From the NCBI GenBank assembly GCA_019423445.1, contig JAHZBJ010000080.1:237-5638 (forward strand): DNA of 5,402 nucleotides. Direction: 5' to 3'. Within the stretch, counting starts at the first letter, position 1. Each line of letters begins with the position of its first letter. The notes below the pieces were generated by a model that was not told the DNA's origin, made no database searches, and saw only the letters and a list, made by a program, of their open reading frames with translations. Positions 1 to 5,274 of the stretch are shown here, one piece after another. Source of the stretch: Oscillospiraceae bacterium. GTDB lineage: Bacteria; Bacillota; Clostridia; Oscillospirales; Ruminococcaceae. The position numbers and the translations under genes were made by a program.

Positions 1-913
1 GTTATCGGGGAGCTCCGGGAGATCGGCAAGCCCTTTGTGGTGCTGCTCAACTGTGTTCAGCCCAAGTCCCCCCAGAACCGGGAGCTGCGCCAATCCATGG
101 AAGAAAAGTACGGGGTGCCGGTGGTGGCGGTCAACTGCCTGGAGCTGGACGAGGAGGACATCCGTGAGATCCTCACCAGGATTCTGTATCAGTTCCCGGT
201 GAAAGAGGTAGCTCTGGAGATTCCCGGCTGGATTATGAACCTGGATCGGGATCACTGGCTCCAAAAATCCATTTATGCCCAGGCCAGAAGCTGCGGCGCC
301 GCCCTGGACCGTATTGCAGGGGCTCTCCAACATCGACCTGGGCACCGGCAGCCTGCGGTGCAAGGTGGAGGTCCCCAGTGACCTGTTCTACCGCATCCTG
401 GGGGAGGCCACAGGCCTTACCATTGAGGGAGAAGAAGGGCTGATGCCCTGCATGGTGGAGCTTGCCGCCATCAAGAAAAAGTACGACAAGATCAAAGGGG
501 CCCTGGAAGAGGTGGCGGCCACCGGGTACGGAATCGTTATGCCCGGACTGGATGAGCTGACGCTGGAGGAACCGGAAATCGTAAAGCAGGGCGGACGCTA
601 TGGGGTCCGTCTCCGTGCCAGCGCCCCCAGTATCCACATGATGCAAGCTAATATCACCACTGAAGTGGCCCCCATTGTTGGCAGCGAGCGTCAGAGCGAG
701 GAATTGGTTCACTATCTTCTCAAAGTGTTTGAGGAGGACCCCACCAAGATCTGGGAATCCAATATTTTTGGCAAATCCCTTCACGAACTGGTAAACGAGG
801 GCCTCCACAACAAGTTGTACCGGATGCCTTCTGACGCCCGGATGAAGATGCAGGAGACCACGGAACGTATCATCAACGAGGGCTGCTCCGGCCTTATCTG
901 CATCATTCTTTGA
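1..913 (+). pseudogene. spoIVA: Stage IV sporulation protein A (SpoIVA), 3' part, split by a frameshift with an internal deletion
   Basis: SpoIVA is the ATPase that polymerises on the outer forespore membrane and forms the base of the spore coat. The window holds roughly its last 300 residues; the start lies off the left edge. Frame 1 reads from base 1 through the end of the NTPase domain (KPFVVLLN) and the family block PGWIMNLDRDHWL, up to about base 318. The match then jumps to frame 2 at about base 314 (LQGLSNIDLGTG) and runs cleanly to the classic C-terminus ERIINEGCSGLICIIL and TGA at 911. Between HWL and GLSNIDL there are 58 bases, whereas B. subtilis SpoIVA (from memory) has about 37 residues (111 bases), so about 53 bases seem missing as well as the frame being lost. 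Frame 1 left alone stops at 381. No ribosome binding site precedes the ATG at 275, so a second real gene is unlikely. Both halves are otherwise well conserved, so the lesion is recent or an assembly artefact. Confidence 0.85.
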
Positions 914-935
914 ACTGAACCCAGCAGCAAAGTGT

Positions 936-974
936 CCCCGGCGCGGAGAAATTCTCCGTGCCGGGGTTTTCTTT
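936..974 (+). terminator. Rho-independent terminator after spoIVA
   Basis: CCCCGGC (936-942) pairs with GCCGGGG (960-966). Inside it, after a G-T pair, CGGAG (944-948) pairs with CTCCG (954-958) around an AAATT loop. A T-rich run (TTTTCTTT, 967-974) follows directly. It starts about 22 bases after the spoIVA stop and separates it from the next gene. Confidence 0.9.
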
Positions 975-1037
975 AAAAAAAGAGGGCTGAGCCTTTTGAA
1001 TTCATATTCCGTTCATCCTTTTGGAATAAAGGCGGGG

Positions 1038-1043
1038 TATACT
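1038..1043 (+). promoter_or_regulatory. Possible -10 box for the DUF975 gene
   Basis: TATACT lies 28 bases before the ribosome binding site of the next gene, after the spoIVA terminator, so a promoter is expected here. No convincing -35 hexamer stands 16-18 bases upstream (the best is TTCATC at 20 bases), so the call rests on the -10 alone. Confidence 0.35.
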
Positions 1044-1080
1044 GAAAATATAAACCTGATCCCACAAAGGAGGTCTCTTT

Positions 1081-2469
1081 GTGAACCGTATTCTGAAACA
1101 GCGTGCCCGCCGTCTTTACAGCGCCAACAAGGGACGGCTGCTGGCAGTCTATCTTTTTTATCTTGTTTATATGCTTGCCGTTGGGGCGGCGCCTTTTCTG
1201 CTCCAGGGGCGTCTGGGTACCCTGTGGGTTACTCTGATCCAGGTGGTGCTGATGGTGCTGGTCACTCCGCTGATGCTGGGGGTGCTTCGGTATACATATC
1301 TTCTCCACAAAGAGCGGAACCCCGTAATGAAGGACGTTTTTTACTACTTTACGGGAGCAGGCCGCTATGGGAGGGCGGTGGCCCTGGGAGCGATCCAGAA
1401 CTGGCCGTCCTATGTGGGGCTTTTCATCACCTCCCTCTCTGGAACCGTCAGCAATGAAGGGACAATGGTGCTGATATCGCTTCTGAACATTGTCTGTTCC
1501 CTGTTTATCATTTACTGGAGCCTGCATATCTGCCTTCTGCCCTATATTATGGTGGAGGATGAAACGGCTGGCCTGGGGCATATCCGCCGGGAGTCTTTCC
1601 GGCTGATGCGGGGAAATTGCGGACGGTATTTCTCCCTGAACATTTCCTTTATCGGGTGGTATCTGCTTATCGTGGGGATCATCACCGTGGTGGGGATGGC
1701 GGCGGTGCTTCCGGAGGCTTTCCACTACGCCCAGATGGGGCTGCCGGTTCCCGATACCCTGGTGAACAGCCTTTCCGGCTGGATCGAACTGGCTCTTTAC
1801 GTGCTGCTTTATTTTCTGGTTCCCTATATCAGCCTTGCCAATGCTGCTTTTGGAGATGTGGCCCTTCAGGGGCGCCTGGATGAACTGGCCTGGCAGGCCC
1901 GGATGCCTTATGGGACTCCCTATGGTGCTCCTTACGGTCAGGCGCAGTATCATTCCCAGGGATACCCCCAGGGGCAATGGCAGCAGTATGGTCCCAGTCC
2001 CAGATACCCCCAGGGGACGCCGGGGGCGGCCTGGCAATATCCGGGGCAGGGGCAAACACCGGGATGGGGAGGCGCCCCTGGTTTTGGCGGCTCCTTCTCC
2101 CCGGCGCAACAGGAGGAGGCGGAGCAATACACCCGTTACCGGCAGGGTGTTCCAATGGCTCCCAGGACCTTCCTGAGCTACGGTTCGGTGGCGGATTTGG
2201 AGCGGTTCCTTCCCTGGCCCCAGGTGGAGCGGAGCGATCTCTACAGCTTCCTGAAGCTGGAGAACTGGATGCCCGGCATGGTGACCGCGGCTTGGAGACA
2301 GGCTGCGGGGGAGATGGCCACCCGGGTTGAGCCAGGGGCTTCGGTGAGCCGCTCCTTGGAGGAGACTTTGGGCGGCACCCGTTTCCGGGTGACGGTCTCT
2401 ATTGTTGATGATCCTCAAGCGGGGTGCCGTCAGGTATCCATCCGCGTCGATTTGAACCCCTCCCCCTGA
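1081..2469 (+). CDS. DUF975 family integral membrane protein with a low-complexity linker and C-terminal extension
   Basis: Starts at GTG, chosen because AAAGGAGG (1066-1073) lies 7 bases upstream. Of 462 residues, the first 265 or so form a DUF975-type membrane domain with about six hydrophobic segments near residues 20-41, 48-69, 98-119, 128-157, 183-210 and 233-256. The family signature is clear: RESFRLMRGN (170-179) followed by LNISFIGWYLL (186-196), then VPYISLANAAF. Residues 276-340 are a disordered Pro/Gly/Tyr/Gln-rich linker with PYG and YPQG repeats. Residues 350-462 look folded (alternating strands and helices, several Trp) and match no family I recognise. Plain DUF975 proteins are, from memory, little longer than the membrane part, so about 200 residues are extra. 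The gene stands alone between two terminators. The biochemical role of DUF975 is unknown, and placing the C-terminal domain in the cytoplasm is an inference. Confidence 0.88.
   Translation: MNRILKQRARRLYSANKGRLLAVYLFYLVYMLAVGAAPFLLQGRLGTLWVTLIQVVLMVLVTPLMLGVLRYTYLLHKERNPVMKDVFYYFTGAGRYGRAVALGAIQNWPSYVGLFITSLSGTVSNEGTMVLISLLNIVCSLFIIYWSLHICLLPYIMVEDETAGLGHIRRESFRLMRGNCGRYFSLNISFIGWYLLIVGIITVVGMAAVLPEAFHYAQMGLPVPDTLVNSLSGWIELALYVLLYFLVPYISLANAAFGDVALQGRLDELAWQARMPYGTPYGAPYGQAQYHSQGYPQGQWQQYGPSPRYPQGTPGAAWQYPGQGQTPGWGGAPGFGGSFSPAQQEEAEQYTRYRQGVPMAPRTFLSYGSVADLERFLPWPQVERSDLYSFLKLENWMPGMVTAAWRQAAGEMATRVEPGASVSRSLEETLGGTRFRVTVSIVDDPQAGCRQVSIRVDLNPSP
1906..2100 (+). repeat. Low-complexity repeat region encoding a Pro/Gly/Tyr/Gln-rich linker
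   Basis: Lies inside the DUF975 gene. It encodes PYGTPYGAPYG and then repeated YPQG units. The 14-mer GATACCCCCAGGGG occurs twice, at 1961-1974 and 2003-2016, exactly 42 bases apart. That spacing keeps the reading frame and suggests growth by in-frame duplication. The high proline, glycine and glutamine content predicts an unstructured tether. Confidence 0.7.
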
Positions 2470-2479
2470 AAGGCATAGG

Positions 2480-2511
2480 AAAAAGCCCCCGGCAGCTGCC
2501 GGGGGCTTTTT
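2480..2511. terminator. Bidirectional terminator, perfect 32-base palindrome
   Basis: AAAAAGCCCCCGGCAG (2480-2495) is followed at once by its exact reverse complement CTGCCGGGGGCTTTTT (2496-2511). Each strand gives a GC-rich hairpin followed by five U. It lies 10 bases after the DUF975 stop on the + strand and about 45 bases beyond the ancestral bofA stop on the - strand. It therefore serves both convergent units. Confidence 0.95.
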
Positions 2512-2556
2512 GATGACAGAAGAATCAGGGGAAGGGGAGAGGGGTCCGCTTGATGG

Positions 2557-2796
2557 TTACCAGAACAGCTGGAGCACCAACATGGATACAACCCCCGGTG
2601 CCCCAAGGATGGTTCAGACCAGCGGGGTAAAGAGGTTCCAGGGCAGGGTCACCCCGGTGAGGAGGCCGGTAAGGTTTACTGCCCCCATGGCGGCGAGGCC
2701 CATAGCCGCGGAAGAAAAGGCGGTACCCACCGCTTTACGCATCCGGATCAGCAGAACCAGCCCGATAAAAACGATTACCAAAATCCCTGTGATCAC
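2557..2796 (-). pseudogene. bofA: BofA-like pro-sigma-K processing inhibitor, interrupted by an in-frame TGA
   Basis: BofA is a small membrane protein that holds the SpoIVFB protease inactive and so delays processing of pro-sigma-K in the mother cell. From the GTG at 2796-2794, 60 codons encode a hydrophobic N-terminal segment (ITGILVIVFIGLVLLIR), a second Gly/Ala-rich hydrophobic stretch and NLFTPLV. A TGA stands at 2616-2614. In the same frame the next 18 codons read TILGAPGVVSMLVLQLFW before TAA at 2559-2557. This is the conserved BofA C-terminus (G-x-PG followed by a hydrophobic run). Read through, the product has 79 positions, close to the roughly 87 residues of B. subtilis BofA. The frame is unchanged across the stop, so it looks like a substitution, for example Ser TCA to TGA. 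The start lies 11 bases after the YaaL-like stop and has only a weak Shine-Dalgarno, which suggests translational coupling. The yaaL-bofA order matches B. subtilis. Confidence 0.78.
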
Positions 2797-2807
2797 AGGG
2801 GTATCGG

Positions 2808-3134
2808 TTACCCCATGGCACCCATCATCCTTTCTTTTACAGCGGCCAAAAGCCCGGTTCCGCCCTCTTCCTGGGAGGAACCGCAGGGGAGGGATGCTCT
2901 TTCCGCTTCCACCAAACGGAGCTGCCGCATGAGAAAGCTGTAGTATACCTGCAAAGATTTGATCTGATAGATGCAGGAATCCAGCATGGCCTCATCGGTG
3001 GCGGTATTGAAAAGGTCCTCGGCGCAGGCCAGCTGAAGGCGGACCTGTTCCAGCTTTTGGCGAATTTCCGTGTGTTCCGTATCCGTCGGAGCTTTGGTTT
3101 TGGAAAAGAGTCCGGCGGTGATCTGTTGGGACAT
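2808..3134 (-). CDS. yaaL: YaaL-like protein, DUF2508 family
   Basis: A soluble, mostly helical protein of 108 residues with no known biochemical activity. Residues 24-73 carry the DUF2508 pattern: a charged helix, then LACAEDLFNTATDEAMLDSCIYQIKSLQVYYSFLMRQLR. This resembles YaaL, which lies directly upstream of bofA in Bacillus and many Clostridia, and the same order is seen here. There are two possible ATG starts, 3140 and 3134. AGGAGG (CCTCCT on the + strand, 3142-3147) is only 1 base from the first but 7 bases from the second, so I chose 3134. The tail from residue 75 on (Gly/Ser/Glu-rich, then LLAAVKERMMGAMG) has no counterpart in the 74-residue or so B. subtilis protein as I remember it. 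The gene ends 11 bases before the bofA start and is intact, unlike bofA. Confidence 0.8.
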   Translation of the reverse strand: MSQQITAGLFSKTKAPTDTEHTEIRQKLEQVRLQLACAEDLFNTATDEAMLDSCIYQIKSLQVYYSFLMRQLRLVEAERASLPCGSSQEEGGTGLLAAVKERMMGAMG

Positions 3135-3141
3135 AACCATT

Positions 3142-3147
3142 CCTCCT
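3142..3147 (-). promoter_or_regulatory. Ribosome binding site that decides the YaaL-like start
   Basis: AGGAGG on the - strand sits 7 bases before the ATG at 3134 and only 1 base before the upstream in-frame ATG at 3140. The spacing supports the downstream start. Confidence 0.8.
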
Positions 3148-3166
3148 AGGTTTATTTTATGCAGGG

Positions 3167-3196
3167 ATTATGGACGGTTATGCCAGGATTTATACT
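3167..3196 (-). promoter_or_regulatory. Weak candidate promoter for yaaL-bofA, possibly a sporulation sigma factor type
   Basis: On the - strand, AGTATA (3196-3191) and CATAAT (3172-3167) are separated by 18 bases, between the rnpB hairpin and the yaaL ribosome binding site. There is no TTGACA-like -35 box. The ATA-containing -35 and CATA-type -10 loosely resemble promoters of mother-cell or forespore sigma factors. In B. subtilis bofA is expressed in the mother cell under sigma-E. The match is too loose to name the sigma factor. Confidence 0.25.
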
Positions 3197-3204
3197 CTGA
3201 AAGC

Positions 3205-3246
3205 CAGCGAGGGGGCGCCTCCTTAAAAGGAGACGCCCCCTCGCTG
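3205..3246 (-). terminator. Strong hairpin at the 3' end of rnpB, probable terminator
   Basis: CAGCGAGGGGGCG (3205-3217) pairs perfectly with CGCCCCCTCGCTG (3234-3246). After one C/A mismatch, CTCCTT (3219-3224) pairs with AAGGAG (3227-3232). It begins 4 bases after the predicted rnpB 3' end on the - strand. Only a poor U run (GCTTTC) follows, so termination may be partial, or the hairpin may mainly stabilise the RNA end, letting some transcripts continue into yaaL. Confidence 0.65.
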
Positions 3247-3250
3247 AACT

Positions 3251-3595
3251 CAATGACCAGGTCTGTAAGCCGGGTTCTGTATTTGACAACAATCTATCTA
3301 GGCCCGGCGTCGCCGCCGGGCTCCAGCCACCTGAGCGGGGCCGGCGGGCCGCCGTTAATGCCCCTGTACGGTGTTGCTTCGGATAGGGTTTGCATAGCCG
3401 TCCGGTCTCCCGGACGCTGGTGAGCTCTTACCTCGCCTTTCCACCCTTGCCGGTTTCCCGGCGGTATCTCTCTGTTGCACTTTCCCTAGAGTCGCCTCCG
3501 GCTGCCGTTAGCAGCTATCCCTGCCCTGTGAAGCCCGGACTTTCCTCATTCACGGCCTTTCGGCCTGTGCCCGCTGTTGTCTGGCCTGCTCATTG
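3251..3595 (-). ncRNA. rnpB: RNase P RNA, bacterial type A
   Basis: This is the catalytic RNA of ribonuclease P, which removes the 5' leader from precursor tRNAs. On the - strand the universal core is present: GAGGAAAGTCCGGGC (complement of 3533-3547) near the 5' end and ACAGAACCCGGCTTAC (complement of 3265-3280) near the 3' end, which together form helix P4. TAGATAGATTGTTGTC just before the second block is also typical. The ends were set by helix P1: CAATGAGCAGG (3595-3585) pairs with CCTGGTCATTG (3261-3251) with one G/G mismatch. The length of about 345 bases fits the family. AGGTGG inside the 3' half could be the L15 element that binds the tRNA CCA end. Short open frames across this stretch on the + strand are meaningless. 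Confidence 0.96.
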
Positions 3596-3607
3596 AGAAC
3601 AGGATTC

Positions 3608-3636
3608 AGTATAACACAAACAGGGCAGGGGGACAA
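3608..3636 (-). promoter_or_regulatory. rnpB promoter (sigma-A type)
   Basis: On the - strand, TTGTCC (3636-3631) and TATACT (3613-3608) are exactly 17 bases apart. Transcription would start near 3600, a few bases before the P1 helix. An A8 tract lies almost directly upstream of the -35 box and could act as an UP element. Confidence 0.9.
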
Positions 3637-3654
3637 CTTTTTTTTCGAAAAAAC

Positions 3655-3683
3655 TTGTATTGGAGGCGCTTTCACAGTATAAT
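3655..3683 (+). promoter_or_regulatory. gdhA promoter (sigma-A type)
   Basis: TTGTAT (3655-3660) and a perfect TATAAT (3678-3683) are 17 bases apart. Transcription should start near 3690 and leave a leader of about 63 bases. The leader contains a small hairpin (AGAGC 3715-3719 with GCTCT 3723-3727) shortly before the AAAGGAGG ribosome binding site at 3736-3743. Confidence 0.88.
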
Positions 3684-3693
3684 GCTATACTGT
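3674..3693. promoter_or_regulatory. Perfect dyad over the gdhA -10 box, candidate operator
   Basis: ACAGTATA (3674-3681) is repeated inverted as TATACTGT (3686-3693) with a 4-base centre, ATGC. It covers the whole -10 box and reaches the likely start point. A repressor bound here would block RNA polymerase. The regulator is unknown, and part of the symmetry comes from the TATA sequence itself. Confidence 0.5.
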
Positions 3694-3752
3694 AAGAAAA
3701 AGCCAGAAAAGCGCAGAGCGCCGCTCTTGCCGTCCAAAGGAGGTACACCGAT

Positions 3753-5105
3753 ATGGAATTTAAAAACAGCTATCTTCAGGGGGTCTATGACACCGTTGTC
3801 CGCCGCAACCAGGGGGAACCCGAGTTCTTGCAGGCTGTCCGGGAAGTTCTGGAATCCTTTGAGCCCGTTTTGGCCAAGCGTCCCCAGCTGGCCGAGACCG
3901 GTATCATCGACCGGATTGTGGAGCCGGAACGGTTCATCACCTTCCGGGTATCTTGGGTGGACGACAGCGGCAAGGTCCAGGTGAACCGGGGTTACCGTGT
4001 CCAGTTCAACTCCGCCATCGGCCCCTACAAGGGCGGCCTGCGCCTTCACCCCTCGGTGAACGCCTCTGTGATCAAGTTCCTGGGCTTCGAGCAGGTCTTT
4101 AAGAACAGCCTCACCGGTCTGCCTATGGGCGGTGCCAAGGGCGGTTCCGACTTCGACCCCAAGGGTAAGAGCGACGGTGAGGTGATGCGGTTCTGCCAGA
4201 GCTTCATGACCGAGCTGTACCGCCACATCGGCCCCGATACCGACTTCCCTGCCGGGGAGATCGGCGTGGGGGCCCGGGAGATCGGCTATCTCTTCGGCCA
4301 GTATAAGCGGATCACCAACCAGTTCACCGGCGTCCTCACCGGCAAGGGCCTCACCTACGGCGGTAGCCTGGCCCGGAAGGAAGCTACCGGTTTCGGTCTG
4401 TGCTACTTTACCAAGGAAATGCTTTCGGTGATGAAGAACGAAAGCTTTGCCGGCAAGACGGTGGTGATCTCCGGTTCCGGCAACGTGGCCATCTATGCCT
4501 GCCAGAAGGCCACTGAGCTGGGAGCCAAGGTGGTGGCCATGTCCGATTCCAATGGTTTTGTCCATGATCCCGCCGGCATCAACCTGGCCGTGGTTAAGGA
4601 GATCAAGGAGGGTCGCCGGGGCCGTATCAAGGAGTACGTGGAGGCGGTGCCCACCGCTACCTATACCGAGGGCTGCCGTGGTATCTGGGGCATCAAGTGC
4701 GATATCGCCCTCCCCTGTGCCACTCAGAACGAGCTGGACGGCGCCGACGCCGACAAGCTCATTGCCAATGGCGTTATGGCGGTTGCGGAAGGCGCCAATA
4801 TGCCCAGCACCCCCGAGGCCATTGAGAAGTTCCAGAAGGCCGGGATCCTCTTTGGACCCGCTAAGGCGGCCAACGCCGGCGGCGTTGCCACCAGCGGTCT
4901 GGAGATGAGTCAGAACTCCATGCGGTATTCCTGGACCTTTGAAGAAGTGGACAAGAAACTCCACGACATTATGGTGGGGATCTTCCACAACGCCTACAAT
5001 GCTTCCCAGGAGTTTGGCGCTCCCGGTAACCTGGTGATGGGTGCCAACATCGCCGGCTTCCTGAAGGTGGCCGACGCCATGCAGTGGCAGGGCGTAGCCT
5101 ACTGA
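3753..5105 (+). CDS. gdhA: Glutamate dehydrogenase, hexameric, probably NADP-specific
   Basis: Catalyses reversible reductive amination of 2-oxoglutarate with ammonia to give L-glutamate, the main entry of ammonia into metabolism, in the cytoplasm. The ATG at 3753 follows AAAGGAGG by 9 bases. The 450 residues match the usual length of the small hexameric class and resemble Clostridium symbiosum GDH throughout. Substrate domain: PYKGGLR (K93), FKNSL (K117) and LPMGGAKGG with the catalytic lysine K129. Nucleotide domain: ISGSGNVA (239-246) followed by SDSNG (264-268), which resembles NADP-type enzymes such as E. coli GdhA (SDSSG) rather than the NAD-type C. symbiosum enzyme (SGPDG). The C-terminal SGLEMSQNS contains the substrate-binding serine (S381). 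Odd point: the catalytic aspartate of the PAGD motif (D165 in C. symbiosum) is glutamate here, E169 (codon GAG). The frame is intact and the gene is probably transcribed alone, with its own promoter and terminator. Confidence 0.96.
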   Translation: MEFKNSYLQGVYDTVVRRNQGEPEFLQAVREVLESFEPVLAKRPQLAETGIIDRIVEPERFITFRVSWVDDSGKVQVNRGYRVQFNSAIGPYKGGLRLHPSVNASVIKFLGFEQVFKNSLTGLPMGGAKGGSDFDPKGKSDGEVMRFCQSFMTELYRHIGPDTDFPAGEIGVGAREIGYLFGQYKRITNQFTGVLTGKGLTYGGSLARKEATGFGLCYFTKEMLSVMKNESFAGKTVVISGSGNVAIYACQKATELGAKVVAMSDSNGFVHDPAGINLAVVKEIKEGRRGRIKEYVEAVPTATYTEGCRGIWGIKCDIALPCATQNELDGADADKLIANGVMAVAEGANMPSTPEAIEKFQKAGILFGPAKAANAGGVATSGLEMSQNSMRYSWTFEEVDKKLHDIMVGIFHNAYNASQEFGAPGNLVMGANIAGFLKVADAMQWQGVAY

Positions 5106-5119
5106 TTCAACTGAAAGAT

Positions 5120-5136
5120 CCGTCCCACCGGGACGG
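5120..5136 (+). other. Small hairpin in the gdhA 3' untranslated region
   Basis: CCGTCCC (5120-5126) pairs perfectly with GGGACGG (5130-5136) around an ACC loop. It lies between the gdhA stop and the main terminator hairpin and has no U tract. It may protect the mRNA 3' end or assist termination. Confidence 0.6.
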
Positions 5137-5140
5137 GAAG

Positions 5141-5181
5141 GGGCCCGGGGCGGAGAGATCCGCTCCGGGCCCGGGCTTTTT
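5141..5181 (+). terminator. Rho-independent terminator after gdhA
   Basis: GGGCCCGGGGCGGA (5141-5154) pairs with TCCGCTCCGGGCCC (5159-5172), with one G-T pair, around a GAGA tetraloop. GGGC and five T (5177-5181) follow. The four bases between stem and U run make it slightly non-ideal, but the very stable stem and its place after gdhA support it. Confidence 0.85.
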
Positions 5182-5203
5182 CCAGGGGAAACCTCAAAGA
5201 ACC

Positions 5204-5232
5204 TTGCAACTGCCGGAGTAAAGTGCTAAAAT
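5204..5232 (+). promoter_or_regulatory. ilvE promoter (sigma-A type, extended -10)
   Basis: TTGCAA (5204-5209) and TAAAAT (5227-5232) are 17 bases apart, and TG at 5224-5225 gives an extended -10. Transcription would start near 5239, leaving a leader of about 50 bases. That is too short for a T-box or an attenuator with a leader peptide. Confidence 0.82.
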
Positions 5233-5253
5233 AACCCTGTATACAAAATGCCA

Positions 5254-5274
5254 TGGCCCCAAGCCAGGGGGCCA
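5254..5274 (+). promoter_or_regulatory. Leader hairpin next to the ilvE ribosome binding site
   Basis: TGGCCCC (5254-5260) pairs with GGGGCCA (5268-5274) around a 7-base loop. It ends one base before the Shine-Dalgarno AAAGGA (5276-5281). No U tract follows, so it is not a terminator. It could affect translation or mRNA stability; a specific role is not shown. Confidence 0.45.

Noticed and set aside
314..324. Programmed ribosomal frameshifting in spoIVA
   Set aside because: No slippery heptamer is evident at the junction, and about 18 residues of the family appear to be missing too. Frameshifting would not explain the deletion.
275..913. An independent gene starting at the ATG at 275
   Set aside because: The first 15 residues match nothing, no Shine-Dalgarno precedes the ATG, and the rest is plainly the SpoIVA C-terminus. 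A split spoIVA explains it better.
973..2418. A 481-codon open frame on the - strand opposite the DUF975 gene
   Set aside because: It is a GC-bias shadow. The composition (many His, Gln, Arg, Pro) is not protein-like, there is no ribosome binding site, and the opposite strand encodes a recognisable family with a strong Shine-Dalgarno. It also runs through the terminator side of spoIVA.
2614..2616. TGA in bofA read as selenocysteine or as a reassigned codon
   Set aside because: BofA has no known selenocysteine and the position is not a redox site. TGA is used as the normal stop of spoIVA, the DUF975 gene and gdhA in this window, so the standard code applies.
3070..3596. Short + strand open frames across the rnpB region
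   Set aside because: The stretch is RNase P RNA on the other strand, with its conserved core, P1 helix and promoter. The frames have no ribosome binding sites and no recognisable protein.
3672..4988. A 438-codon open frame on the - strand opposite gdhA
   Set aside because: It is the mirror of a highly conserved enzyme gene: rich in His, Gly and Leu from complemented codons, with no ribosome binding site. It would also overlap the gdhA promoter.
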